Shown: positions 46,794 to 58,526, counted from the first letter of the stretch. The stretch: 64,000 nt of DNA from Isoetes taiwanensis (GCA_021234155.1 JAJEKV010000488.1:1-64000), one strand, 5' to 3'. Numbers and translations: made by a program. Notes: generated by a model from the letters alone, not told the origin.

Positions 46794-47275
46794 CAAAGGG
46801 AAAGAAACTGGAGAGCGGATTGAAAGAAGCCGGAGGGCAGAGAGCAGAAGACGAAAATGGAGTGAGGCGAAAAGGTTTTAGGGCACACGACTGTGGCGAA
46901 GGAGTATGATGAGAGTTGAAGGGGAACCGTTGATGGTGCCAGATGGCAACAGAATCGAAAGAAGACGATTGAGAGACAAAATTTTGGCTAAGTCCCCGAA
47001 TAGTGAAGGAAGAAAAGATGAACGGTGGAAATGAAAAATGAATGAGGATGTGACAACACCATGAGGATACAAATAATGATGATGACGGGCGTGAAAGAAG
47101 GATTATTTAATGCGTGCAACTCGAAGTGGGATATCATAAAAAAGAGTGTCAGAAGGTACCATGGCTAGATATGCGGCGGGAGAAAAGATTCTGGAATTAG
47201 AAATGGCCTTGCATTGCAACCACGTTAGCTAATTTTGTGATTGGTCCACGTCAGCAGAGCTTCAAGTGGTTGGGC

Positions 47276-47282
47276 TATATAA
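47276..47282 (+). promoter_or_regulatory. TATA box with upstream CCAAT-like and ACGTCA motifs
   Basis: TATATAA at 47276-47282, 39 bp before the ATG at 47321. GATTGG (inverted CCAAT) at about 47240 and CCACGTCAGCA at about 47247 precede it. The arrangement is that of a compact plus-strand promoter, opposite in direction to the retroelement ORFs around it. Confidence 0.5.
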
Positions 47283-47320
47283 GACGAGCAGTGGTCGAAG
47301 CTGAGGCATAGTTTGCATTA

Positions 47321-47572
47321 ATGGAGAACGTTAACATTAACGAGTGCACAATGCCGCGCAGTTGCCAGGAGTGCGTGATTGCCCGAATGAATGCGTTGGA
47401 TCTTTGGAAATGTAAGAACCGCGGCATTACGATGGATGGCTGGTGTAGCGGGATGGCTGAACATCCCGACCCCCTGACGAATGATATAGAGGTGGTGATC
47501 CATCTCTGCTGGGATCATGTTCGCTGCCTCTACCATGTGCTCCGCATAACCTCTGCTCCAAACCCAGAGTAG
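47321..47572 (+). CDS. Small Cys-containing ORF, antisense within the gypsy region
   Basis: 83 codons starting MENVNINECTMPRSCQECVI, with seven or so Cys residues and no known domain. It has its own TATA box and is followed at 47640-47670 by A/T-rich 'aatataatataaatatg', which could serve polyadenylation. It lies between the integrase end (47681, minus) and the coiled-coil ORF. Tat-lineage Ty3/gypsy elements are known to carry additional antisense ORFs at just this place, so it is a candidate for such an ORF. Coding status is unproven. Confidence 0.4.
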   Translation: MENVNINECTMPRSCQECVIARMNALDLWKCKNRGITMDGWCSGMAEHPDPLTNDIEVVIHLCWDHVRCLYHVLRITSAPNPE

Positions 47573-47680
47573 GGGCACTTTTTAACTTAGGATTTTGTAA
47601 ATAGGGCTCAGCCCATAGCGGATATATATGGGCAATGCCCACCTTTTGTTTTGCGCGACTAATATAATATAAATATGCTT

Positions 47681-48582
47681 CTAGTCACTTTGTTCTGAGT
47701 CAGAATTTTGTTGTTGATCTTCTGAATGAACTGTGGTATCATCTGTATGAAATTGTTTGAGGCGAAAACCATTAACCAGTGTAGATAAGCCATCTAATTC
47801 TGCCAGTTTGAAAACACTGGGTTGCACTACTTGAAGAATTTGATACGGACCCAACCACCGACATTTTAATTTGCCCGGAAAATTTTTGTATCGAGAGTCA
47901 TAAAGCAGAACCAAATCACCTTCTTTAAATGTTTTGGCCTTAAGATGTTTGTCATGCAATGATTTCCGCAACTGTTGGCCATGAAGAACACGAATATAAG
48001 CATCTCGCCTAAGTTCATCCAACTGTTCAAGTTGATAAACGCGTTCTTTAAGAGCTGCTGGTGGATTATGTGATGTAGCAAGTTGGAAACGAAGAGTCGG
48101 AAGGACATATTCAAAGGGCATCAGAGCTTCTTGATCATAGACCAACTTGAAAGGAGTGTGGCCAGTAGCAATTTTGAAACTTGTGTGTAAGCCCAAAGAA
48201 CCGTAGGCAATTTATCTTGCCAATCCGTGCGAGAGGCATCACAGATTTTCTTTAGAATAGTGATGAGAGTTTTGTTTGTGCTTTCAGCCAAATCATTCCC
48301 TTGAGGATAGTAAGGTGTACTTTTTCTGTGATGGATATGCAGATAATCCGTCAGCTCCTTGATGGTATGATTGACAAAATGAACTCCATGATCACTGACA
48401 AGTTCCGTGGGACAACCAAAATGCGTGATGATGTGCGTATAGAGAACCTTGGCCGTACTGGCTGCAGTGTTGTCCGGAAGTGCACAGGTCTCCGCCCATT
48501 TTCTAGCATAATCAGTGATGACCAAAATGTAGTGGGCACGGGTGTGCCTCGCAGGAGGATCTATGGGCCCCACAAAGTCCAT
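47681..48582 (-). pseudogene. Integrase of the gypsy element
   Basis: Two overlapping frames (48582-48121, 48196-47681). The core shows YILVITDYARKWAE (first Asp), TELVSDHGVHF (second Asp) and NDLAESTNKTL (catalytic Glu). This is followed by ATGHTPFKLVYDQEALMPFE and the C-terminal GPYQI-type chromatin-binding SH3-like part (FPGKLKCRWLGPYQI). A frameshift near 48150 separates core and C-terminal parts. It ends at 47681 with an acidic Ser/Gln tail. Confidence 0.85.
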
Positions 48583-48893
48583 TCCCCATTTGCTGAAGGG
48601 AAGTGGGCGTGCTTTTAACCGGCGTCAGCGGGAGAGCGCCACGGGCCGCGGGCCGCACCCACATGCCGACCGGACATCATCACACGGCGTGGCGTGGGCA
48701 TCCTTGAAGAGCGTGGGCCAAAAATAGCCTGCCAGAAGAATTTTGCGTGCCGTGGTGTCACCACTGAAATGACCACCAGCAAGCCCTTCATGGGCTTGTC
48801 GAACAATATTGGGCATCTCATGAGGGAGAACACAGCGACGGAGGACCATGTCTTTGCCGCTTTTATGCGAGATGGCCCGCAACCATAGTGGAG

Positions 48894-50255
48894 TCACGGA
48901 CCACCGAGGAACCGCCCGGCGGTGAGGGAAGCTTTCGAGAGAGGCGTGGGACCTTCTGGATGGAAGAGCCGAGGAGGAGATATGGCTGAAAGTTGTGAAA
49001 CCAATGGCGCATGGCGCGATGACGAGGAAACGGGGTTGGGCATCCGGAAAGGCATCGTAAAACACCGCGTGGAGGGATCATCCGTGGTGGATGCGTGAGA
49101 GATAATCGGCACAACATGATATTTGCCCGCCTTTATGAATCCATTTTGAAGGGAGTGAATTTTGCAAAAGGAGGACCCAACGAAAGCAATGCTAATTGCG
49201 GGCTTAGCCTTGTTGATCAAATAAAGAAGAGTTTGATGATCAACAAAGAACTTGATCTTGCTTCCCAACAAATAATGACGGAAATGTTGGACACAGAAAA
49301 CTAAGCCCAAGGCTTCCCGCTCCGTGGCAGAGTAGTTGCGCTCACCAGGATTGAGTTTTCTGTTGGCATAGCGGATAGGTTTATCCGTGTGCTCGTCATG
49401 TGCTTGAGAGAGAACAACACCAATGGCAAAGGCAGAGACATCCACATGTACATGAAAAGGCTTGTCCCATTGAGGGGGAACAAGAACCGGGGCCTGAGTA
49501 AGCAACAACTTTAACTTCTGGAAGGCAGCTTCCGCCTGGGGATTCCAAGCCCAAGTGGATTCGTTTATGAATGGGATTAGCTATAGCCGCAAGTCCAGGA
49601 ATGAAAGTGGAATAGTAATTGACCTTACCCAGGAAGGAACGTGTCTCTTTAATATTAGACGGTGCTTGAGCCTTTAGCACACAATTGATTTTAGCAGGAT
49701 CCGTGGTGATCCCTTCTTTACTAACAACATGACCCAAAAGAACACCTGAGGTGACGCAGAAGGTGCATTTCTCAGGATTTAGACTGATGCCAGACTCATC
49801 ACATTTTTGAAAGACCAGCTCTAACTTCTCCAGGTGATCATCCATGGAACTGTAGGATGAAAAGTCGTCTTGAAAAATCTGGAGAAAGGGTTTATCCTTC
49901 ATATAGTCATGGAAGACCGAGAGCATGATGCGCTAAAATGTGGATGGAGAGTTTGACAAACCAAAAGGAACCACCTTGTAGGCAAAAGTGCCCCACGGGG
50001 TGGTGAAAGTAGTTTTGAGTTTATCTTCTTCCTTGATATAAATCTGATTGTACCCTGAAAAGCCATCCATGAAAGAGTACATCTCATACCAGCAACCTCT
50101 TCCAGAACCTGGTGTGTGAAGGGAAGCGGGAAGTAATCGCGCTCCGTGACCTGATTGAGTTTGCGATAGTCCACACAAACGCGGATCTTACCGTTCTGCT
50201 TGAGAGCAATGACAATGGGGCTCACCCACTCTGAATGTTTGACCTCATAAATCAA
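48894..50255 (-). pseudogene. Reverse transcriptase and RNase H of the gypsy element
   Basis: RT: SEWVSPIVIALKQNGKIRVC, DYRKLNQVTERDYFPLPF (50255-49950), a shift near 49930, then IFQDDFSSYSS (active site, about 49880), LNPEKCTFC and LGHVVSKEGI. RNase H (49508-48894): HVHVDVSAFAIGVVLSQ (Asp), ERNYSATEREALGLVF (Glu) and FFVDHQTLLYL (Asp). The RT to RNase H join is out of frame near 49510, and further shifts follow at about 49150. The catalytic acids are present, but the ORF is not intact. Confidence 0.85.
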
Positions 50256-50740
50256 GCCAGCAGCTAAAAGTTTGTCAATTTCGGCCTTGACACGGTCACG
50301 GTAATTGGGGTTGAGCCGGTACTGTCATTGCTAGATGGGGCATGCGTCAGGTTTGGTAGGAATGGTGAGTTCCCCCAATTCTTTTTTGATACCTCGAAGG
50401 TCTTTATAGCTCTAGGCAAAAATATGTTTGAATTTTTGAACAAATGTGACAATACAAGGCTTTATAAGTGGACGGAAGATGGGCAGCTAGGCGGACTGGC
50501 TGATTGTTACCAATGTCCACAATTTCCACCTCTAGAGTTTGAATATGTGGAATAACCTCCGTGTCTTGAACAACATGAGCAGGAGGTTGTAGCATGACAG
50601 GAGGGGCATCATTTTCAGTGGTAAAGAAAAGAGGCTGCTGAGCATCATCAAGCAGAGGTTGCTTCATGACAGCATGAACATCAACAGTCTCAGGAGAAAG
50701 TTCCGTGTCCGAAAAATGGTCAAGACGTTGAATTCGATGA

Positions 50741-51843
50741 TACAAGGAGAAAAAATGGACGTTCTTGGCGCAGTTCTTGGTGCACGGAACTAGGGCGGTG
50801 GCAGGGAGAGAGGCCCGCCCCTCTTCCTCTTTCCCAAGACTGTTCCACCGGCGTCGCGCTTTAGGGATTCAAGGTGATGCTAGTGGGGTTTTGCTCAGCA
50901 TTTTCTCTGGATTTCGTTCCTCCAAAGACGGTCTGGTAGCTGTTATTCAGAATTGTTTTGGCGGTCCTTATAATGCCAGTTTGCCACTAACGTGGCCCGA
51001 CTCGCCAAGTAAGTCTTCTTCTTTGTGCAAGAAGCACCGAAAGGACGAGAGTCTATAAGGTTTGGCAGATTTTAAGCGATTGTAAGGAGAGCAATTTAGA
51101 TGAATTAGTCTTCTTGGCTGCCTCATCACATAACGGATCTTTTGAATTGTTGTCTTTTTCCCTTCCTCCGGCTCTTTCTTTCTAGCGTAAAGGTTTGGAA
51201 TAGAAGTCCTCCCGACAAAGAACAGAGTGCTTTGATTTAAAAAAAAATCAGACTCATTAATAATATATGGGGCCGCTCGAGATGCCGAGCTAGGGAATTA
51301 CTGAGGTGATGATGCTTACATATCTTGAGCCGGATTTTAGAGAGGAGGAATTTTGGGCTGGTTTTGTGTCTAGCCTTTACAAAGCTAACTGCTTTCACAT
51401 CCCGACAATGCAAAGATCTCTGTTATGGCAACAATTTTATGGTTGATGAAAGTGCGTGTTTTATTTCAAATTACGAAGCAAAAGTGCGACTTTCTTGATA
51501 CTCTTCATTTATTTTTCTCTTCTTCCACTCTTGCAAGAGGTTTATTTTTGAGCAACCAAGACTTATCCGCAGCTTTTGGAAAAATTTGTAACCGAGCCTC
51601 TGTGAGTACTTTATCTAGCTGGAAAGATTGGTTTTAATCATGTAGTACTAGATGGATAAAAGAAATGTTGAGATAAGCATATTAGTACGTAAGCTTGCAG
51701 ATATGAAATTTGATCCATATGGGATCTTGGTGCTTAAACTTTATCCTGGTCTATGAGAGGCCATATGTCGTAATTCTTCCGACCGCTTAATATAAAATTT
51801 CTTTCCTTCAAAAAAAAAAAAAAAAAAAAAAGATTACAAGGAG
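50741..51843 (+). mobile_element. Non-LTR retroposon inserted into the gypsy pol, with poly(A) and target duplication
   Basis: The gypsy sequence is interrupted by about 1.08 kb that ends in an A-run (about 51810-51831) preceded by AATATAAAATTTC. The 9-bp TACAAGGAG flanks it (50741-50749 and 51835-51843), the mark of target-primed reverse transcription in the plus orientation. Its 5' part has a 97-codon ORF (50765-51058) with no domain I know. It could be a 5'-truncated LINE 3' end or a processed gene copy. Confidence 0.8.
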
Positions 51844-52178
51844 CCGTAAGGGTCAAGCAGAGCCGCTACAAACCGGTCCCGATCAAGAGTCATCTCACCC
51901 CAAGGATCAAAGATACCTGTGGTAGGATGAGAGGACTTCACTGGGTGGAGCCCGAACATGATAGATATTTTGTGCTTCTTCGTAATCGTCTAAGATTGAA
52001 GGTTCGAAGATTTTTCAACAGATTAGATTAACTTGCCGCTTCTAAATCCATAGTAGCATTGAGATGACCATCAGTGATGACAAGCTAGTCCCGTGGCCCA
52101 AGAATTAATACTTTTAGCTTGGCGGAGAAAAGGCTCATTTACCAAAGATTTCATAGTCACCCGATCTTCTCCAAATTT

Positions 52179-52547
52179 TCAAACACCAAATTCCAAGGGG
52201 AATTTGAGATTACCAATGCTAATGTGAAGAAGAGGTGTGACACCTTGGGGACGCGTGATATGGCCATTGACCAACTTGATATCATAGGGGGCACGGTAAA
52301 GTTGCTTGATGCCCAATTGCTTCCGGAGCTTATCAATAATAAGATTTACAAAGATCGCCCGGCCAATTTGAACATGATTGATGTGCTGATTGCCCACTGT
52401 GGCATGCACCATGGGTGTTGAGGTAGCCATGGCTCCGACCAGAACAGTGGGAAGGGGCAAGTGGTCTTTGAGAGCAGGACATAGTTTCAAAATGGTGGCA
52501 AGGCTCAAGGGAATCTTGATTTTTGCAAGTTCTTCTTGAAGTTCCAA
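52179..52547 (-). pseudogene. Retropepsin (protease) region of the gypsy element
   Basis: The frame keeps MVHATVGNQHINHVQI, then IFVNLIIDKLRKQLGI, and LPLLHISIGNLKFPLEF-like strands expected of a retropepsin. However, the D-(S/G)-G-(A/S) active-site segment is replaced by GRAI, so the catalytic Asp is missing. It is inactive if read as is. Confidence 0.6.
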
Positions 52548-53213
52548 AGGAACATGAGAAAATGGATCGGGCGTGATCCAAAGGAGCAGGAGTCCGAGGT
52601 AAAGAAGCGTAAACCTCTTTGAGAAGCTCCACCTCTCGCAAGAATATTAGAATATGGTCAGAGCTGGCTTTTAGATGACGCACGGGCTTCCCCGACGCTG
52701 TCGAGCTCCCGTTGTTGCATGAACGTTTGCAAGCGTGCGGTTTTCAGCAGCCTGCATGAGTTTGAGAATACTCTGTCTCATCTTTGGCATGACGTGAGGC
52801 ATGAGTTTATCCAAGTCTGGGGCGAAGTGGACCTTTTTGTCATCATCATGAGGGATCGTGGTCGGCGTAAAGAAAAGCTGGTTGCATGTCGCGGAGGGAT
52901 GATGGTCAAGGGCGGAAGCCCCGGTCCGGGCGGAAACCAAACCAACCCAATTGGACCAAGGTAACCGAGGGTTGAGTGCCTGATATATTTCTTCTTGAGC
53001 ATGTTGATCCAGAGGCTTTGAGGTAGATGCTGCATGCTAAGGTCTCTGTTGTTGAGGTGGCCGTGGTGGCTTTCTCAAAACAGGACGTGGGCCTTGTTTA
53101 CCATTGGCAACCCACAGCTGATAAGCCATGAGGCGTACAGAAGCAGGTTGATTTGTTCCGGGAAGTTGAACTTGTACTTGAGGAAGATGAGGGCACGCCG
53201 TGGTGGTATGACC

Positions 53214-54635
53214 TCATTCGTGACAATGATAACACTGAGCCTTGGAAGGATCAAAAGGTGGACGGGAGCCTTGTCCCCATAACTGCTGAGGTTGCTGAGA
53301 TTGTTGATACTGTTGAGGTGGTTGAGCTTGAAACTGCTGAGGCTGATATGATTGTTGCTGCTGAGGCGTGGTCTGGACCTGGAAAACCATTTTCTGCCGG
53401 AAGGGTGTGGGATGAGAGCGAGTGCACTCCTCCGTGGCATGATTGCACATGTTGCATCTTTTGCAATGAGGGGGTCCATTGGTGGAGTTGCATTCATTGG
53501 CCAGATGTCCTTGATATTTACAAATATGGCACCAGATCTGAGAGCGTTGAGGATTAGTTTGTTGAGGCTGAACTGCATTCTGAGGAACCATGACGGGAGC
53601 CATGAAAGGTAGTTCCGTGAGGGCAACAGCTCGCGAGGAGACGTTGACCGAGTGATTGACCAATTCAATCGCCTGCTCCAAAGACTTGGGACGCAATTCG
53701 GCCATGAGACTAATGGCAGGGAGGAAGGTTCCCCGCAGTAAACGCAGACAAGAACTGCTTTTTGCGGGGCACTCCTGGAGTTTACTGACGAGAATGTGAA
53801 GACGGTTCGCAAAATCACGCGCAGACTCCGTGGGTTGCTGTCGAAGATCATTGAGTTGCTTGAGCAGGAGTTGATAATCATCCGTGGTGCCATAATGTGA
53901 GAGGAATGCCGTTTTCATTTCTTTCCAATTTTGCTTCCAGTGGCTTTTGTTGGCCATGAGCCATTGATGAGGGGCACCTCTCAGCGTGATAGAAAAGATG
54001 TGAAACTTGAGTTGAGGTTGAGCGTGACCATTGAGAATGGCCAAGGCCTCAAATTCCACCATGTGAGCTTGAGCACTTTGATGAGGTTTGCCTTTCGTGT
54101 TGCCAAAGGTAGGATAAGTCAGCTTCAAATTGTGAGTAGGAGATGAAGGCTGAACTGGCGCATAGACACGTGGAGTATATGCAGGAACATAGCTGGTCGG
54201 AACAGCCGTGGGTTGCGAACCAGGTGGTATTGGAACAGAAAAACCCGGAGGGCCAGAGAAAGGAGCATCCTGTGGGGAAGGACCATGGGATCCCTCCTCA
54301 TTAAGCTTGAGATCAGTGAGTTGGTAGACAGGAAGAGCATGCTGAAAAGATGGGGAAGTCTGAAATTCATGAACATGGGGAGGGCCAAAGGAAACTTGAG
54401 GGTAGCCCATTCTTGCAGGAGGCGAATAAGGTTGTGAAGGCAGAGGGGTGTGGCCTGAGGGTATATGAATGTAGGTGCTTTCTGGAGTCTGGAAATAATG
54501 GGGCGTGGGCTGAACAGGGGTATGATGTGGCGACTGAGGTTGATAACAATGCCGACACCCAGGGAGAGACCCTGGTCGAGAATGAGCGCGAGGAGTAGGT
54601 GGTGTCGACTGTGCTCTTGAGCAAGGGGGAGTCAC
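53214..54635 (-). pseudogene. Gag of the gypsy element (main part)
   Basis: 473-codon frame: a Pro-rich N-terminal region, the retrotransposon gag core (FHIFSITLRGAPHQWLMANK ... NWKEMKTAFLSHYG ... ESARDFANRLHILVSKLQE), then zinc knuckles CHICKYQGHLANEC and CKRCNMCNHATEEC, a Gln-rich stretch and a third knuckle C-x2-C-x4-H-x4-C interrupted by a TGA at its seventh position. CGA in place of TGA would restore Arg and the knuckle. The true start of gag is not here but at 55692 (MSARAFTPEELLCQTAARLE). That N-terminal piece (55692 to about 55563) is separated by the insertion at 54624-55552. Confidence 0.85.
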
Positions 54636-55563
54636 TTAGAAGAACTCCCAAAACCACGTGCGTAAACATAAAGGGGTTACTTTGTGGGTTCTTAGTATGT
54701 ATACCTACGGTACAATGTACTTTTGTTTTTGAATTCTTCGTACACTAACGGAGAGGGGTGCTGCGTGGCGGGGAACTGAACATGGTATGATACGGAGAGG
54801 GCTTAGTGATTCGGCAGCCTATTCATAGGGGCATCAATCAGATTGCAACACTAAGATTACTGGTAATGTTTTTCTTTTGTTCTACTCGTTTTTTTTTCTT
54901 GAATGGGATTACAAATTTGAAAACGATTTGGCTTCCTCTTGAGATTTTTTTCATCTTATTTGGAGGATGGGTCACGAATGTTGAAACGATTTGGCTGCCA
55001 CAGGTTGCAGATGTACCAGCTGTCTATTGCTAGTTCTGTGTTGTTGTGGCTTACAAGATTCAATTCAAGCTTAATGATGAATGCAGTTTTGCTCTCATTG
55101 TTCTAAAGGTACGTGCAAGGATCATGCTTACTACATTTAGGCATTAAGTATTAATCACAAGAATTTGTGTTCATGAGTGATTATAATGATCTTCCATACA
55201 TGATAGAAAATGGATGTCTTTGTGAGAAAAAGGCTTTTGATCTATAAAGGAGACAATTCAAATTATAAAAAAACAGAGGTTTCTTATTTCTGATTCAGAA
55301 GGAAGTAACTATATATACTTAAAGAAAGTTACGTATACATATTGGGGGTATATGTAATGTTCACAGATGGTTGTATACGAGGGGTTTTTTAATTGATAAA
55401 TGACGTATAAAATTGGAAGGGGGTATATGCATGCAAAATTTGAAAATCGTATGGTAGGGGTTTTTTATTAAAAAAGTGTCGTATATAGGGGTTTTTTTAC
55501 AACCCTATGTACGCAGGTGGCATATCCCCTACAGGATAGGTGCACCCCCCGGGCTCTTGAGCA
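54613..55563. mobile_element. DNA-transposon insertion in gag with 11-bp target duplication
   Basis: GCTCTTGAGCA occurs at 54613-54623 and again at 55553-55563. Between them are 929 bp of AT-rich, non-retroelement DNA. Its ends are weakly inverted (AGGGGGAGTCAC on the left; CGGGGGGTGCAC on the opposite strand at the right). Removing the insert and one duplicate joins the two gag parts in the same frame (the Cys-Ser-Arg-Ala codons are common to both sides), which proves the insertion. Length and duplication size suit a MULE-like non-autonomous element. A second imperfect inverted pair, CCACGTGCGTA (about 54653) and CCACCTGCGTA (about 55519, opposite strand), lies inside. Confidence 0.8.
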
Positions 55564-55741
55564 GACACGACCTCCCTCAATGTCATAAGCAGTGTCATAC
55601 ATATCCCAAACAGCCTCGCGACGTTGATGGCGCTCCAAACGAGCCGCCGTTTGGCAAAGAAGTTCTTCAGGAGTGAAAGCACGAGCAGACATAGTGGAAA
55701 GAAGGAAGAAAGAAAGATCGGAATCTTAAAACGGGCTACAT

Positions 55742-56298
55742 TGTTTGGGGTCTGCGTTCAGGAACTCCTGCAAGACAGCCCTCTGTGAGGACCCTTGGAT
55801 CAAATAGGAGAATCCGGGAGCTATGTCACGCGGGATTTGCAAAGGAACAAAAGGAAGAGAAAACAAGAACACAACAGAAACACAATAGTGTGAAGAAAAC
55901 TTCTTGATATCAATCAAAATACATGAGCTCTCACAATCGAGAGAGAAAATGATGGGAGACAAGAACAAAAACTCATCTAGCCCTCGAATGCTAGCTCTAC
56001 TCATATATATAGTACAATGGCCTTTGGCCCAATATAGATACTTCCGACAGATTCGTGCCGGACTCTCTGAAGGAGGCCTCGATTATGGGAATGGCGGTGC
56101 CTCTTGAAGTGCCTGGAATCATGCTGACGCTGCTGCTGACGGGGCGTCATTTGTCTATTTTCTGCCTCTTCTTTGACCTTCTACGTGGTCTTCTGCTGGG
56201 GTTTTGATGACTGACCTGGACCTGGATTTGACGCCTTGTTCTTGGTCTGGTCCGAGGTGTGCATGAATAGTCCTGCACTAGGACGTACAGGACTAACA
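55742..56298 (-). mobile_element. 5' LTR of the gypsy element (557 bp)
   Basis: Reads TGTTAGTCC ... CCCCAAACA on the minus strand (TG...CA ends, TGTT/AACA inverted termini). A TATATATA promoter element lies near 56006-56014, and the sequence is shared with the LTR fragment at 38.6-39.0 kb. The gag Met is only about 50 bp inside. The expected tRNA primer site immediately inside the LTR (TGG...) is not obvious: the sequence begins ATGTAGCCCG. Confidence 0.8.
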
Positions 56299-56812
56299 GT
56301 AGTATACAAGGATATTTCTACTTTTGCATTCTTGTATACAAGTAAGATAAAAGCAGCTGCAATTTTGGCAACTATGCGATCCAGATCAGAATCTTTCATA
56401 GGTGTTTCTTCTATAAAGTCAACCCTTCCGCCATCAAGGAGCCGAGACATCTTAAAAGTTTTTCTTCAAATAATCATGAATAAGTTTAACCTTGTTTAAA
56501 TGGTAGAATCTTAAAGGAAAGTCTTGCACAATATGAAAAGATACGTTCCCACTTAATATGATGAAATGCGAGTCAACAGCCATTTGTAATGCAAACTTCC
56601 CTCCATAGGGCCTGTCAAAATTGAATGATCATTATTATGAACCATTATCCAAAATTAACTTTTCTTACTGGTGGTTACCTCCGAGATGTGAATTGTAAGA
56701 TGTTATTGATATGTACTGGGGGAATTAAAATGGCAGCTATAATCACACAAAGTGTGACAAAATAGCTCCAGGTTGTTTTGGGAGTGAAGTCACCATATCC
56801 CATTGTGGTGAT
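56299..56812 (-). pseudogene. Potassium channel with RCK domain (BK/Slo-like), disrupted by the gypsy LTR
   Basis: Exon 56812-56679 (acceptor TCCTAG, donor GTAACC) reads ITTMGYGDFTPKTTWSYFVT, a K+ selectivity filter, then a transmembrane helix and IPPVHINNILQFTSRR. Exon 56611-56491 (acceptor TTGACAG) joins in phase and reads PYGGKFALQMAV, then DSHFIILSGNVSFHIVQDF, the first strand-helix of an RCK (ligand-gating) domain. The segment from 56450 reads GGRVDFIEETPMKDSDLDRI, then AAAFIL, the next RCK strand and helix. Filter followed at once by RCK is the design of BK/Slo and related channels. A 40-nt gap (56490-56451) between the last two is too short for a normal plant intron and may be damage. 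The reading ends in the LTR at 56298. Upstream transmembrane exons were not found. Confidence 0.68.
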
Positions 56813-58241
56813 CTAGGATCAACAGACACTTTAAATACAATTCATCACATCTTCCAAACCTCGTCCTAAAATAGAGTTTGTATCACCTGTGTTTGACATG
56901 CAAAACTCAAAATGCTGAGCACGAAATACTCAGAAGATGCATCACTTCACAAGCGATTAACATCTTCTAATTGCACTAAACCCTAAGAAGTTTCTTCTTC
57001 CAGACGACATGACTGTTACAATACCATCCATCTTCGGGTGCTTTTCCTAATTATTATCTTCTACAAGTGCTTGTAGTATGCGTCTATAAGTACTTGTGTG
57101 TGCTTCAATTCGTAACTTGATTTCATGAGCTTCGATGCCCAAAATTAGAACTTCTTTGCCCCTAATCCAATGTATAAGTTCCTACCATAAACCCACAAAA
57201 CTCATAGGTTCTTATATTTACTTTAACCAGCATATACAACTCTGTCACCGCCTCCGGAACCAAAGCGAGAGCTAAGCGCCTATCTTGGCATGCAAAACTA
57301 CAAATTGCATCACAAAACATGTACAAAGGATGATAGCGCCATCAGACATATGACGTAGTTTGCTTTTAAATAGTTCTGGAACGAATTACTCATAAACGAA
57401 GGATAAAATTCAAAGTTTAAGATGCAATCAATCACTGCAAAAACATTGACTCATTCAGAGTCGAAGAAGCTATCTTCTAATTTCTCTGGAAAAATCTTCC
57501 TCACCGAAAATTTGAAGATCAATGGACAATTTGAGTGTTGTGGCACAACACATGGATAAGCTAGAATTGCAGGAATTGTTGTAGGGTGGACACGAAAATG
57601 TGCTAATTAATTCTTTCATTTGTCATGTTGTATCATTACGGAAATTAGTTTTGTGTTATTATACATCTCAGGCCCTTTTTCCACGGTAGTCGTATTTCCA
57701 AAAGTCACATATTGTATCAATTGATGTTTGGCCACCTATTGTCCTAAAAGAAAATCACTTTTCCACTATAAAAATAAGACATATCTTATTTAAGTTCGGA
57801 ATAGGTTTGGATTGTAAATGGAGTCGTATTTTATTCCGGGGGATTTGCCCGGCCATAAAATAAGACACCTAGTCTTATTTGAATTTTCCATGGTTTTCCA
57901 CTCGTATTTTAGTGGTGTCATATTTTATGACTACCATTTAGAAGTTTAAATTTGTGTGTCTCATTTTTAGCCCTCGAGTCACAAATGGTGTCATCATTCA
58001 TATATAAAGCAGTGTCATTTTTTTCTATTTTTTCTATTTGCTTGATGCGCTTTATTTGAGAAGACCTCAGGTCGACACGTGGTAAGTTTGACTATTTAAC
58101 GCTTATTCCGGCCTCCATTCCTATGTATTAAATAAAATCACGAGGATCCGCGCCCGTGCTTAGCAACCCACTCAAATGCCGGTTCCGCATCGCGATGATG
58201 CCGCATTTGGAGCGTAATCTAGTGTCTACAGCCAAGAGTTT
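56813..58241. other. No gene recognised; may be intron of the channel gene
   Basis: AT-rich. 57640-57960 contains repeated phrases such as 'ttttccac', 'tcgtatttt' and 'aataagacac' and may be a decayed foldback element, but its ends were not resolved. Confidence 0.35.
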
Positions 58242-58526
58242 GTGATTTGGCACATGGGTTGGACCCCGTTAGAGGGGTTTCAAGCAGGTGGTATTTTGAT
58301 TTCCTGGCCACAACTCGCTTTTGGCAATCCTAGTAGTGAGCCCCGGCAAAACAGAAGGATCACTGCTCGTCCCACCCATAGTCCCGTTTCACCACTATAT
58401 CTTTCGGGGAAAACCCATCCCCATTATGGATACCGGAGATCAGCGTCACAAGGTATGCCATTTTTTTTTTACTTTCTAGTCGCATGCGATTCGTGAGTTG
58501 AAATCTTTTGTTTTTGGTTTATCCAG

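Larger units (their letters stand above)
47681..56298 (-). mobile_element. Ty3/gypsy retrotransposon (Tat/Athila-like), degenerate, 3' LTR not found
   Basis: On the minus strand, in order: LTR (56298-55742), gag (55692 to 53214 with an insertion), protease region (52547-52179), an inserted retroposon (51834-50750), RT (50255-49396), RNase H (49508-48894) and integrase (48582-47681). The order PR-RT-RH-IN is Ty3/gypsy. The RT active site reads IFQDDFSSYS, close to the DDFS form typical of Tat/Athila lineages. All ORFs are broken by shifts or stops. No matching LTR was found below 47681, so the 3' end is truncated or lies in the rearranged region at 45.6-47.6 kb. The 5' LTR boundary falls inside an exon of a potassium channel gene. 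Confidence 0.88.

Noticed and set aside
55737-55741. TACAT as target duplication of a solo LTR at 55742-56298
   Set aside because: The other flank is GTAGT. The LTR is joined to gag on that side, so this is the LTR-internal junction and no duplication is expected.
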